From a virus, in the IMG/VR virus record IMGVR_UViG_3300008262_003596, positions 1 to 46,204 of that record: a stretch of DNA of 46,204 bases; one strand, 5' to 3'. Below are positions 28,127 through 38,900 of this stretch, one piece after another (positions within the stretch are counted from its first letter, which is position 1; every line of letters starts with the position of its first letter). The notes below the pieces were generated by a model that saw nothing but the letters and a program-made list of their open reading frames with translations, did not search any database and was not told where the DNA came from. The position numbers and the translations under genes were made by a program.

Positions 28127-28135
28127 TGATATAAT
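28127..28135 (+). promoter_or_regulatory. Extended -10 promoter (TGATATAAT)
   Basis: TGA-TATAAT, with TTTTCA 17 bases upstream as a weak -35 (over the T-run of the terminator). Starts the connector and tail genes. AAGGAG before the ATG at 28163. Confidence 0.65.
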
Positions 28136-28162
28136 TGTTTTACCTAGACTAAGGAGAAATAT

Positions 28163-28564
28163 ATGTCATTTGAGACATTAAAAGTAGCAGAGCTTAAAAA
28201 GATTGCAGAAGATTTTGCAGTCGACACAGAGGGCTTAAAGAATAAGGCAGATATAATTGCAGCACTTGCAGAAGAAGGCGTAACCTATTCAGTTTATGCT
28301 AAGACAATCGAGGCTATTGAAGATGAATCTGATGTAGAATCGCAAGAAGTATTGCCCAAGTTTGATCCAAAAAAGGATCAGCCAAAGGACAATGTTTTGG
28401 TTAGAATGACAAGAGAAAACTTCCGATATGATATTATTGGTTATACCTTTACAAAGGAACATCCATTTATAGCAATGAAAGAAGAAGATGCTCAAAAAAT
28501 TTTTGATGTGGAGGAAGGTTTTCGTTTAGCGACACCAAGAGAAGCGCAAGAGTTTTATAGCTAA
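28163..28564 (+). CDS. Rho-N/SAP-like head protein (133 aa)
   Basis: 133 residues. The first 40 (LKVAELKKIAEDFAVDTEGLKNKADIIAAL) match the helix-extension-helix pattern of Rho-N/SAP/HeH domains, often found in phage genes next to the capsid. The C-terminal 70 residues (VLVRMTRENFRYDIIGYTFTKEHPFIAM) look like the small domain used in phage head fibre or capsid-associated proteins. AAGGAG at good distance. Role probably in the head, perhaps DNA or protein binding. Confidence 0.75.
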   Translation: MSFETLKVAELKKIAEDFAVDTEGLKNKADIIAALAEEGVTYSVYAKTIEAIEDESDVESQEVLPKFDPKKDQPKDNVLVRMTRENFRYDIIGYTFTKEHPFIAMKEEDAQKIFDVEEGFRLATPREAQEFYS

Positions 28565-28578
28565 ACAAGCCTAAAATA

Positions 28579-29562
28579 ATGGCAGAGATATATGTAGATC
28601 AAACAGCACCAATTAAAACTAAGATATTCTGGGGCGGTAATATTATAGATGCTGATGGCGATGTAACAGCCATTGTTTATGATATAACAGAAGATCCTAC
28701 AGCTGCTCCATTGGTAAATCCAACTACAGCAGTATATACCGCAACAGCAACAAAATCAGAAGTTGATGCTGGAACATATCAAATAATCCTGCCATTAGGA
28801 TTAGTTCGCAGAAATAAAAAGTTTAAGATTCAATGGAACTATCAAATTAGTACAATTAGTGGATCGCATTTCTCATATATTGATGTGGTCACTCCGTATG
28901 CTAGCATGTTCGATATTATGGATGATCTAGGATATGGAACAGACCCAGGCGATATTAATGCTAAAACATATCATGATCTTCAGATGGCAGAAAAATGGGC
29001 TAGAAAGATAATTGAAAATTATACTGGACAAACATTTTATTTATACGATGATGTACACGTAGTCTACGGAGACGGATCAGACTCTTTAAGACTTCAGTTT
29101 AAGATAAACACTCTGCATGAGCTTTATGAAAATGATGTTTTAATTATAGACGCTATTAATAATGAAAATAATTGGATATATGATACTCAAATATCTGAAA
29201 GCGGTTTTGGCATTAGAATTAATCGTTCTAATTTGCTTGATAACACAGTTTATTCTGCAAACGGCCTAGTTCCACCTTCATATAATGATACATTTGGCGG
29301 GGCATTCAAAAAAGATTATGTCTATAAAGTTCAAGGAAGATATGGCTGGGACTCTATACCAGATGAAGTAGAAGAAGCAACAATTCATTTAATTAAAGAT
29401 TACTTCTCAAAGGATAGAGCATGGAGAAATAAATATATTCAAAACGTTCAGTCATTCGATTGGCAGTTTGAATATAATAACGATTCTTACCGTGGAACAG
29501 GAAATCTATATGTAGATCAAATACTTTCTTCCTATGTACTAACTCAAATGGTAGTAATCTAA
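28579..29562 (+). CDS. Head-tail connector / adaptor protein (327 aa)
   Basis: 327 residues in two parts: an N-terminal beta-sandwich (about 1-105, IYVDQTAPIKTKIFWGGNIID) like a fibre or Ig-type domain, and a C-terminal helical part (MAEKWARKIIENYTGQTF, VEEATIHLIKDYFSKDRAW) matching the gp6/gp15-type connector fold, which forms the ring below the portal. The beta domain is an extension on the usual connector. It overlaps the next gene by a single base. Position and C-terminal fold support the call. Confidence 0.75.
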   Translation: MAEIYVDQTAPIKTKIFWGGNIIDADGDVTAIVYDITEDPTAAPLVNPTTAVYTATATKSEVDAGTYQIILPLGLVRRNKKFKIQWNYQISTISGSHFSYIDVVTPYASMFDIMDDLGYGTDPGDINAKTYHDLQMAEKWARKIIENYTGQTFYLYDDVHVVYGDGSDSLRLQFKINTLHELYENDVLIIDAINNENNWIYDTQISESGFGIRINRSNLLDNTVYSANGLVPPSYNDTFGGAFKKDYVYKVQGRYGWDSIPDEVEEATIHLIKDYFSKDRAWRNKYIQNVQSFDWQFEYNNDSYRGTGNLYVDQILSSYVLTQMVVI

Positions 29563-29990
29563 TGTTTGATTTGGTAGATGCTATATTTAGCATGAGTTTA
29601 GATGTTTATACTCAGTCAGATGTTCAGGATGAAGATACTGGATTAATTAAAAAAAGCTGGCAGTATACAAAAACTATAGACTGCCATGCTAAAGCATTTA
29701 TATCAAACTCTTCAACCTCAAGAACTGGAGATAGACAGACCTTTGGGAATATCTATGAAAATACTCAGATGCTTGAAATTAGAACACACGACAAGTTAAC
29801 ATTAAGGCAAAAGATTTCTAACATTAGAGATGCTGGTGGAAATTATATATGGACAGAGCTCAACTTCCCAGAAGATACACCGACTGTATTTGAAGTGGTT
29901 GGAAGCACACCCGTGACAGACCCATTTGGAAACACTTTGGCATTTAGCACAATTGTTAAAAGATCGGAGAACCAGGTAATTGGCGTCTAG
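29562..29990 (+). CDS. Head closure / head-tail joining protein (142 aa)
   Basis: 142 residues, beta-rich. IDCHAKAFISNSSTSRTGDRQTFGNIYENTQMLEIRTHD resembles the SPP1 gp16-type or phage head closure fold, which seals the connector. The end EVVGSTPVTDPFGNTLAFSTIVKR is also typical. It begins on the last base of the connector and overlaps the next gene by 11 bases. Confidence 0.7.
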   Translation: MFDLVDAIFSMSLDVYTQSDVQDEDTGLIKKSWQYTKTIDCHAKAFISNSSTSRTGDRQTFGNIYENTQMLEIRTHDKLTLRQKISNIRDAGGNYIWTELNFPEDTPTVFEVVGSTPVTDPFGNTLAFSTIVKRSENQVIGV

Positions 29991-30768
29991 TGAGTTATTG
30001 GTTGCAACAGCATCTGCTTTAGAAACAGTCGGATCTAAGCCAAGCTCAAAGTACCCAATTCAAGAAACCTTGGTTGCACAGGTTTCCGCTGTTATTTATT
30101 ATAAGTCTATGGTTATGGCAGAGCTACCAACAAGCAAATCATTTAAGGCTAAATTTAATAAAGTCATATTTGATCAGATCAATGAAGATTTTGGAAGCTA
30201 TGTTGACTCTCAATCTAGAATTAAACCAAAAACTCTTCACCATGTTTACGAATGGCAAAAAACTGGAATGAAAGAAGCAAGACTATTTAAATTAAAAAGG
30301 TTAGATAGCGAAGACCTAGGCTTTAGAGTCTCATATCAGTTTAATGAATCTAGGTCTGCAGTCCCAAATAAATATTCAAAAAGAAAGCATGTATTTAAAA
30401 ATAAAGCTGAAATAATGGAAAAGGGTATACCCGTTGTAGTATCCCCACGTTTTGCTGAGAGACTAGTTTTTGATTCAGGGTTAGGATATACTGTTTTCAT
30501 GCCCAAAGGGGCCTCTGTGACCGTTACAAGGCCTGGTGGAGTGGCTGCAAAGCAGTCCTTTGAAGTAGCTTATAAAAGATTTTTTACAAGTAATTTAGTT
30601 AATCTATCTATTAAAAAATCTGGATTTCAGAAGATATTTACATATAAGATGAAAGATATACTAAGAGTACCAAGAGAAGTCAGGAAAGTAAAATATGTAT
30701 TTTCTGGTAGAATGTTAAGGGCGGAAGCAAAGCAGGCAGTAGAGAATGCATTTGGAGGGGTATCATAA
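29980..30768 (+). CDS. Tail completion/minor tail protein-like (262 aa)
   Basis: 262 residues. Starts at a TTG (29980) within the previous gene; an AGAACCAGG sequence lies upstream and no better start is seen. Middle part NEDFGSYVDSQSRIKPKTLHHVYEWQKTGM and a Lys/Arg-rich C-terminal end (LRVPREVRKVKYVFSGRMLRAEAKQAV). It has the position of the HK97 gp10-type connector/tail completion protein. Longer than the usual 150 residues. Confidence rests on position. Confidence 0.6.
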   Translation: MASSELLVATASALETVGSKPSSKYPIQETLVAQVSAVIYYKSMVMAELPTSKSFKAKFNKVIFDQINEDFGSYVDSQSRIKPKTLHHVYEWQKTGMKEARLFKLKRLDSEDLGFRVSYQFNESRSAVPNKYSKRKHVFKNKAEIMEKGIPVVVSPRFAERLVFDSGLGYTVFMPKGASVTVTRPGGVAAKQSFEVAYKRFFTSNLVNLSIKKSGFQKIFTYKMKDILRVPREVRKVKYVFSGRMLRAEAKQAVENAFGGVS

Positions 30769-31277
30769 TGGTAAATTATAAATTAGACGCAATGTTAGAT
30801 CTAAGAAAATACTTATGGCAAGAATTACAGGATGCCGATATATTTGATCCAAATGACTATGATACTACTGGCACTGGCAATATATTAAATCCTATAATTC
30901 CAGTTCAACAGCCTGCTGAATTTAACCAATTTTTAAGCGGAAAAAAACATATTGTATATGATAAGATCAACATCTCATATGATGAGAATTGGATGATTTG
31001 CAATGAACAGATACTATTTACTATTTACGCAATAGACGTCGCAGATATAAATGAGATAACAAACTTTATGGTAGACCTATTTAGAAGAATGGATGATTCT
31101 GCTAAAGACATTAATTTATCAGATCAATCTAGCCCTCAATTTAAATTTCACAATACATACGTTGCCGATATATCTCCAACTACTCCTTCAAAGGAGCTCC
31201 AAGGATTCCTATCCTCGGACGTAATATTAGAGATTAAGTATAGTCGAATACTAGATGTAAACGGCAGATTTGCTTAA
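30768..31277 (+). CDS. Tail terminator-like protein (169 aa)
   Basis: 169 residues. Central ISYDENWMICNEQILFTIYAIDVADINEITNFMVDLFRRMDD is the usual mid-part of the lambda gpU/SPP1 gp17-like terminator: a strand, a helix and an acidic end. It would cap the tail tube and join it to the head. Starts on the last base of the previous gene, with GGAG upstream. Confidence 0.75.
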   Translation: MVNYKLDAMLDLRKYLWQELQDADIFDPNDYDTTGTGNILNPIIPVQQPAEFNQFLSGKKHIVYDKINISYDENWMICNEQILFTIYAIDVADINEITNFMVDLFRRMDDSAKDINLSDQSSPQFKFHNTYVADISPTTPSKELQGFLSSDVILEIKYSRILDVNGRFA

Positions 31278-31297
31278 TTTGCCTTATAGCGTATAAT
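31270..31297 (+). promoter_or_regulatory. Promoter TTGCTT-16-TATAAT before major tail gene
   Basis: TTGCTT (31270-31275), 16-base spacer, TATAAT (31292-31297). A leader of about 80 bases follows, ending in ACAGGAGG, the strongest ribosome site of the tail block. This matches the need for many copies of the major tail protein. Confidence 0.6.
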
Positions 31298-31384
31298 ACC
31301 GTATCATTATCCTTAGAGGAAAGGGCCTAGCCAGCCAACAATTTTACAATTTAATACAATAAATTTTCACAGGAGGTTTAAACT

Positions 31385-32137
31385 ATGGCAACACAAGCCA
31401 CAGGTAATGCAAAGAATATTCTAGTCGGCGCTTCACCACTATTTCTTTCAGTAAAAGATTCAACACAATCAGGTTACGTAGAGAACATGGAGCCAAACGC
31501 TTCAACAGGTGTAGCATTCGTAAACGGAACATCTTTTACAGATACACTTAATGCAGTAGATATTTCTACAGCACTATACCGTAACGTAGGTTACACAAAC
31601 AACGGTCTTCAGATTACTTACAACCCAACATACGGTTCAGTAACAGTAGATCAGCTTCTTGATACAGCAAAGCTTTTCAAGGAGTCAATGGAAGTTATGA
31701 TTGCAACAGAAATGGCAGAAGGAACGCTTGAGAATACTCTTGCAGTCTTTGGTCAGGGTGGAACAAATACTCACTCAACCGCTATTACAGCAACAAATAC
31801 ACTTACAACAAATGCAGATTACTCACAGGCATCACCAACAACTGCTGGACTCAAGACACTTGGTCTTGCAGCAGGAGCACTTGGTGTAGCACCAGTTGAG
31901 CGTCAACTTATTGCAGTAGGTCAGGGTCCAACAGGATCAAATGCTAAGATTGTTTCAGCAGAGCGTGTATATTATGCACGTAGAGTTCTTTCTGTACAAC
32001 AGTCACAGTTCTCACTTGCACGTAATAACCCAACCACATTCCCAGTAACATTCAGACTTCTACCATCAGGAGAGTCAGCATATGCTGGACAGGAATATGG
32101 AAAGATTATTGACCGTCTTCTAACAGTAACAGCATAA
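31385..32137 (+). CDS. Major tail tube protein
   Basis: 250 residues. Beta-rich with a helical insert (TVDQLLDTAKLFKESMEVMIATEMAEG), the strands SLARNNPTTFPVTFRLLPSG and the end EYGKIIDRLLTVTA, as expected for siphovirus tail tube subunits. It has its own promoter, an AGGAGG site and a following terminator, the pattern of an abundant structural protein. Codon choice looks like that of the capsid gene. Confidence 0.85.
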   Translation: MATQATGNAKNILVGASPLFLSVKDSTQSGYVENMEPNASTGVAFVNGTSFTDTLNAVDISTALYRNVGYTNNGLQITYNPTYGSVTVDQLLDTAKLFKESMEVMIATEMAEGTLENTLAVFGQGGTNTHSTAITATNTLTTNADYSQASPTTAGLKTLGLAAGALGVAPVERQLIAVGQGPTGSNAKIVSAERVYYARRVLSVQQSQFSLARNNPTTFPVTFRLLPSGESAYAGQEYGKIIDRLLTVTA

Positions 32138-32157
32138 TTTAATTTAATTTAAATTAA

Positions 32158-32195
32158 GGAGGGCTCCCAGAAATGGGGGCCCTCTGTTTGTGTTA
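32158..32195 (+). terminator. Terminator after the major tail gene
   Basis: A 10-11-bp stem with one G-U pair, GGAGGGCTCCC against GGGGGCCCTCT, six-base loop (AGAAAT), followed by the U-rich TGTTTGTGTT. It sits 20 bases after the tail tube stop and is followed by TTGTGT-17-TATAAT, so tail assembly genes are transcribed separately. Confidence 0.8.
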
Positions 32196-32216
32196 TTAAA
32201 ACCCTTTTGCTATAAT
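32188..32216 (+). promoter_or_regulatory. Promoter TTGTGT-17-TGCTATAAT
   Basis: TTGTGT (32188-32193), 17-base spacer, TATAAT (32211-32216) with TGC before it, so both -35 and extended -10 are present. It begins in the T-rich tail of the terminator and drives the chaperone and tape-measure genes. Confidence 0.7.
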
Positions 32217-32244
32217 CATATAGACACTATCCAAGGAGGATAAA

Positions 32245-32577
32245 TTGGCAACTACAGTATACGACGTAGAAGAAGTTAAACTACAAAATGGCGCAACAGT
32301 AAAGTTGAAGCCGCTTACAATTAAAGAACTACGCAAATTCATGGCAGTAATTCAGAAGACAGCTGAAGTAAAAACCGAAGATGAAACTTTGGATCTTTTA
32401 ATTGATGCATGTGCAGTAGCACTAGAGAAGCAGTTACCAGATTTGGTAGCGGACCGCGACGCATTCGAAGATGTATTAGATGTTCCAACCATCAATAGAA
32501 TCCTTGAAGTATGCGGTGGAATTAAGATGGACGACCCAAACCTTCTAGCGCAAGCGGCTCTGGCTGGTCAGATCTAG
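32245..32577 (+). CDS. Tail assembly chaperone (gpG-like), TTG start
   Basis: 110 residues; begins with TTG (32245), five bases after AAGGAGG. KLQNGATVKLKPLTIKELRKFMAVI and LIDACAVALEKQLPDLV are typical of the first tail chaperone of actinophages and other siphoviruses. A CCCAAAC heptamer near its end (32535-32541) allows -1 frameshifting into the second open frame, as in lambda G/GT. These chaperones coat the tape measure and recruit tail tube subunits; they are not in the finished virion. Confidence 0.85.
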   Translation: MATTVYDVEEVKLQNGATVKLKPLTIKELRKFMAVIQKTAEVKTEDETLDLLIDACAVALEKQLPDLVADRDAFEDVLDVPTINRILEVCGGIKMDDPNLLAQAALAGQI

Positions 32578-32903
32578 ATCTTGCGTCATTAGAAGGGGAA
32601 GTTTTTCTTTTAGGTAATTGGAAAAATTACGAAGAACTAGAAGAAAATCTTTCAATGGCGGAATTAATCCAGACTTTTAAGGCAATGCAAAAGACTGAAT
32701 CGGAAAGAAGAAAGTTCTTGGCTTCGATACAGGGTATTGACTTAAATGATGAAGTAGAAGAAAAGGTTACCACCTTCGATGATATACAAAGAAGGGCACT
32801 TGGAATAGATGCATCAGGAGATGATGTAGTTTCATTACAAGGTTCTTTTGCAGCGCAAGCTGGCTTTGGTATTGGAGAAGGACTGGGATACTTTAGGGAG
32901 TGA
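32245..32903 (+). CDS. Frameshifted tail chaperone fusion (gpGT-like, 219 aa)
   Basis: Joining 32245-32541 with 32541-32903 by a -1 shift gives a 219-residue product. The new frame is open without stop from the shift site to 32903 and encodes SGSGWSDLDLASLEGEVF..., then a helical segment (MAELIQTFKAMQKTESERRKFLASIQG) and an acidic end. The second part has no ribosome site of its own: the ATG at 32655 lies inside the frame. Slip site: C-CCA-AAC in zero frame. The overlap before the zero-frame stop (32575-32577) is 36 bases. Confidence 0.85.
32535..32541 (+). promoter_or_regulatory. -1 programmed frameshift site CCCAAAC
   Basis: An X-XXY-YYZ heptamer exactly in phase: zero frame reads CCA-AAC at 32536-32541; after slipping, the codons are CCC-AAA, and reading continues with CCT at 32541. 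The second chaperone frame is open from there. The heptamer is chosen over other candidates because it is the only perfect one in the overlap. Confidence 0.75.
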
Positions 32904-32906
32904 TAA

Positions 32907-35900
32907 ATGGCTGATGATCAAGTCGTAACTAATATAGTTGCTCGGGCTGATTTTTCTGACCTTATCGCAAATGTACGAAAAGTTACCACCTCTCTTGCTG
33001 CAATGCAGCAGCAAATTGGTTCTTCTAATAAAGTACTTTCTTCACAGATAAATGCTGTTAACAGAAGCTTTGGAGAAACCTTAAGGTCTACTGGACAATT
33101 CTCATCACACTTTGTTTCTTTAGCAAATGATGTCGATGTATTTGGTAAAAGATTAGACGGTGGTAAACTTAAGTTAAGAGATTATTTCTCTACCCTTCAA
33201 ACACATACTAGAACATCTGGCGGACTTATAAGAGACCTTGCTAGGCAGCAGGTTCAACTACAAAATGCTATATTGCAACCCTTGGGCAGAAATGCTCAAG
33301 GGCTCATGCAATTTAATGTACATGTGCCACAAGGCCTAGATGAAATAAAGAATAAAGGCGCCATTGCAAGACAAGAAATGCAAATCCTTAATAAGGTTAT
33401 GCAGGAAGGCGCTGGTCAGCTTATTAACTGGGGTAAGAATACTCAGTGGGCTGGTCGTCAGTTAACAGTAGGATTAACCGTTCCTATAGCAGCATTTGGA
33501 GCGGCTGCAGCAAAAGCATTTAGAGAAGCAGATCAAGAGCTAACAAGATTAACTAAGGTTTATGGCGGACTAGCCGCAACATCTTCTGCAGAGCTTCAAA
33601 AAGTAAGAAGAGATGTTACTGCAGTTGCTAATGAGTTAGCCAGAGGCTATGGAGCATCTTTTAAAGAAACACTAGCACTTTCCGCAGATATTGCAGCAAG
33701 TGGTAAACAGGGAGCAGAGCTTCTTGGCTCAATTAGAGAAACAACACGTCTTGCGGTACTCGGTGAAGTAGATAGACAAGATGCTATGAAGGCAACTCTT
33801 GCCATTCAGTCAGCATTTAAACAAGACACGGACGAGCTTGCAGAATCAATTAACTTCCTTAACGCAGTAGAAAACCAAACGTCTACAACCCTTAACGATT
33901 TAGTGGAAGCAATTCCAAAAGCTGGACCAGTTATTAAAGGCTTGGGCGGAGATGTACAAGATTTAGCACTTTATCTTACAGCAATGAGAGAAGGTGGAAT
34001 AAATGCTTCCGAAGGTGCAAATGCACTCAAATCTGCATTAGCATCATTAATTAACCCTACAGATGTTGCAGTTCAAAAGTTTGAGGGATTCGGAATAGAC
34101 TTGATGGGCATTGTAAATAACAATGCTGGAGATGTAACAAAGACTCTGTTTGCCCTACAATCGGCTTTAGATAATTTGAACCCGCTACAAAAATCACAGG
34201 CAATCGAACAGCTTTTTGGTAAATTCCAATTTGCTAGACTATCTGCATTGTTTGAAAACTTAGGAAAGCAAGGAAGCCAAACACTTCAGGTAATGGACCT
34301 TATGAAGGCAAGCTCAAAAGAACTAGCAACCATTGCAAGTCGAGAATTAAGTATGGTTACAGAATCTGCTTCTGGTAAATATAAAAGAGCAGTAGAAGGA
34401 TTAAAAGCAGATTTAGCTGGAATAGGAGAAGAATTTTTAAAGGTTTCTACTTTCTTTATAAATCTCGTAGACGGAATTGTTAAGTTTGTAAATAATCTAC
34501 CAGGACCAATAAAGACAATACTCACATTCTTGGCAGGTCTAACAGCCGTAACTGGACCTTTAATTATGCTTACTGGTGTTCTTGCAAACTTCCTGGGCTA
34601 TGTAATAAAAGGTGCATTCCATCTTAAAGCATTATTTAAAGGTGGAGAAGGCTGGAGAATGCTTACTCCAGAAATACTTGCAGCTAACCAAGCTGGAAGC
34701 TTAATAGAAAAAACATTTTATAGCGATGCTAAAGCAGCCCTAGCGCTTGCTGAGGCACTTCAAGTTCTGTCTGCTGGAATGACTTCTATTCAGTCAAAGA
34801 TGACTCAAGGAGTTGTTTCTGTACAGCCGATGCTTTCAACTGTTGCTGGAAGTATAATAAAGCCTCCAGGAGACGGTGGTGGCGGTGGTGGCGGTGGTGG
34901 AATACCAAGAATAGTAGATCCAAGAAATCCATTAGTTGGTCCAGCTGGAACACGTGCAAGTGCACACATGGTTCCAAGATCTGGCATGACTCAAGAAGAA
35001 CGTGCGGCACAAACAATTCACAGTTTCTTGCCAGCACCAATACCAGTTAATCAAGCAGTTGGTGCAAACCCACAAATTTTTGCATCAGGAGATTTACCAG
35101 CAGTACCTGGACTAACAACAATTACAGGAAAGTCTGGTGCAGTATCAACTGGAGTTGTATCATCAGAAGCAGCTAAGTGGCACACAATGGTAGGAGCACT
35201 ATCAATGATGACAAAGACTGAAGTTGCTCAAATGAGAACACAGCTACGTACAACTGGTACTGTAAGCTCAGAATTTACTCAAGCATTCGGATCACTTCTA
35301 CCACAGATGACATCTATTGCAGAAAATGCGGCACAACAATCTGCTGTTATTGTTGCTGAAGCAAAAGCTGGAACTATATCTGTTCAAACAGCAAGACAAA
35401 GAATTATTGCATTAAATATTCAAGTAGAACAATTGATGGCTCAAGCAACCATGGGAACAGCAACATCACTTGGTAGAACAGCGGTTATTACTGCAGTTCC
35501 TACATTAGATCAGCCAGTAGTAGATCCAAAAACTGGCAAGTCAAATATGCGAGAATTATTTAAAAAAGGAAAAACAAGATCATTCGTAGATGACCTTGCA
35601 AGACTCATGGGCGTTAGAACATGGGGAGCAGGATATTCAACACATACAACAAGACCTATTAGATTAAACATGGGAGGTAAAGTATATAACCCAGAAGTTC
35701 ATGGGAATGTTGTACCAGGCGACACCTCAATTAATTATGATAATACACCAGCAGTTTTACGTGAAGGTGGATTTATATTAAATCAAAGCTCTTCTAGAGT
35801 AAATCCAGATCTAGTTAAGCTGGCTAAAAATTCAAAAAATGCAGGCGGTAAAATTGTTCCAGCCATCTTAACCCCAGGAGAAACATATTTCCCACCAGAG

Positions 35901-38900
35901 ATAGCACAAGAAATAATGCCAACTCTGGAAAAAGCAAACTCTGGTAGTGTAGTTAAATTATTAAATGCTGGAGGAATATTAGGCGGAAGAGTATCAAATA
36001 AAAAACTTAACTATGGAATTAGGATTTCTCCAGTAGATATTTTGTCTAAATTAGGAAGATGGAATCCTAACATGGCCAGAGGTGCCAGAAGAGTATATGA
36101 GACAAGAGCATCTGGATCTAGAGCAAGCAATTCTCCAAGAACCTTTGACCCAGGATCTCAATTTGGTCCAGAAACATATCATTCTTTATTTAGAAGATCA
36201 AGTGCTACATGGGGTGTGCATGGAGGTGCTCTAAGACACGGAGAAAGAGGTGCTGATGAAGTTCTTGGACATGTCATCACAAGCAAATTCTTAAGACAGT
36301 TTAAAGGTTTACCTGAGCAGGGTTCTAGCAGAGTATTAACTGGTTCTCAGTTTGAGTCAAGATTCGGATCAATGCCAGGTGGGGCAACACCATCAAAGGT
36401 TTATCAAGTACTACCAGACAATTTAATTACGATTACAAAAGATTTTAATGCCGCCCTAATTAATGGCAGCGCAACTGGGTCAATGTGGCTTAGCTCAAGC
36501 AGACAGCCTCAGCACTTCATATCTTTGCTTTCTCACCTATTAAATTCTGGAGTTCCTTATAAGGTTGCTTACAGAACAGCTGGCAGAACATTAGACAGAA
36601 TAAATAAAGCCATGTATAGGCTCAAGGATACTAATCTTACCGAAACAAAATGGGGCAATATAGTAGACTCTTCTATGCAGGCAGAGATATCTGCACTTTC
36701 TCGTTCTTACACAAAAGGATCGATGCATTCTCTTAATGCTGGAGGAATTGTTCCTGGAGGAATGGTTTCACGAAATAGATTTGGTTATGGAATACCAGCA
36801 TTAGCTGGATCTGTCATAGCAAGACTAACTTCAAAATGGAAAAAGCCAAACCCATATTCTCCTGCAACTCAAAAACATGATTGGACAAATACAGATCCTT
36901 TACATGGTCCACTATTTATTGGTAGAGCAGATATTGGATCAGATGGAGTACGCAGAAGCCTTTCATACAGCATACCTTCAGGTCGTGTAGTCCAAGGACG
37001 AGAAGGCAAGCAATTAGTAGGAATTTCACCAATGATGTCTAATGACCCTAGATATCTAATTGAAAGATATATGGCGGGAGATAAGTCGGTACTTGCCAGA
37101 ATGCAGTATGAAAGCCGTAACGGATTAAATACTCATCCGTTAAGCATTCAGTCCTTATTTAGATTATTGGCTAGGCCTTTTAGAGGTACTCTATATAGAG
37201 GAATGACCCCTCAATCTGTAGCAGATACACTTCCAAAGCATATAGTTGAAGCTATTGAAAAGGCTAAAGCAACAGGAGATTTTTCTGCATTAATAGGTAG
37301 AGCCTTTATAATGAGAAGGGCGTCATTTACATCTGATCCAGGTATAGCACAGTTCTTTGCGCCTGGTAGTGGAGGATTAGTATTACAAGCATCCTTGTCT
37401 GGAAGAAAAGTTACTCCTACTTCAGAGATTTTCCCTGATAAAAAATTCCAGGCTCCTTATGGGCAAGACTGGAGTAAAGGGCTTTCCAGCAGAAGATACA
37501 GGTCAGAACAGGAATCTTTGGTAGGCGGAAGATTTACAATTACTGGTTTTGATGGTAAAAAGCTTATTGTTGAAGGAAGAGCAATGGGCGGACCAGTTAG
37601 TGGAGGAACGCCTTATGTAGTCGGAGAAAGAGGGCCAGAGTTATTCGTACCAAAGAATAGTGGTGGAATAATACCTAGCTACGCATTGGGAGGAATTGTA
37701 AAGGGCGGAAAAATAAATTATGGAGAGCTTCCTCCAGGTTGGGAACAAGCGCTTGCACAACCAACACTAGCTACACAAATGAGGGCTTCTGGACAGCTCC
37801 CTCCCCTTCAAACACCACAGGCTTTAGAAACGCCAAAGGGCCCAAGAGGACTAGGTGCCCTAAGAATGCTTGGAAGCCTTGGCGGAGGAACCCTAGGATC
37901 TATGGTTGGAACCCAATTAACTGGTGGCAGTATGGTTGGAAATATTTTAGGATTTATGGGTGGCAGTGCATTAGCCGATGCAGGCATTACAAGTATTACC
38001 AATAAGGTATTAGGTCTTGGAAATGCAGCAGGATCAGCAGCAGGTAAAACCTCCCTTTTAACTAAAGCCTTTAACTTTTTTATAAAATTGCCTGGACCAC
38101 TTAAACTTTTAGCTGCAATTGTTGGAGTTGGTGTAGCAATAGAAACAATTAACAACAAAATTTCAGAACACAGAAGAATAGTAAGCTCTGGTTTTGGGAT
38201 AAGCGAAGAGTCTGCTAAAAAATTAGGCCTTCAATATAAAAAGCTTGGATCTGAGATAGATACCTACCAACAAAAATATGATCTAATGCTTGCTAAAGCA
38301 GCTGCAAATAGATTTAACCAAACAAAAGCAGAAGGCAAAGGAATTAATATAACTGTTCCAGAGCTAGAAAAACTTAAAAAACAGGTCGCAAAAGATTTCC
38401 CAGATGAAATTAAGATGTTTGATAAAGCCACAAATGAAGAGGCCATAGAAAGGGCTACCAACTTAAAGGCAGGAATGGTTGCTGCTGGTAAATCAGTAGA
38501 AGAAGCTAATGAAATTATATTAGCAATGATCATGAATTCTAATAAATCTGCATACGCACTAGATATACTAGGTGACAGAGGCTTTGGTAAGATACAAGGA
38601 AAAATTTCTGCAACAAATTCAACTATAAAAACATTTTCTAATATTATAAAAGAAGGAAATTTTGACCAACTTCCAATTGCGTTACAAACCTCGGTTAACG
38701 CTCTAGATAATTTACAGCAGTCATTTATTAAAATAGATGCTAATACAAAAAAGGCAGTCACATCATCACAGGCATATGAGAAAGTATTAAGTCAAATATC
38801 TGGTACCGCCAATAAACAAATAGGCGAAAAGGGTCTTGAGGAGATACTTGCACAAAATGAAGGACTAAGAGATGTAATTGATTCCACCGACACACTTGCA

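Noticed and set aside
34870-34905. GGTGGCGGT tandem run as a recombination or regulatory repeat
   Set aside because: It simply encodes a poly-glycine linker in the tape measure.
38264-38761. Minus-strand ORF of 165 codons within the tape measure
   Set aside because: Antisense of a continuous tape-measure frame, with Ser/Leu-rich composition typical of antisense and no start signals.
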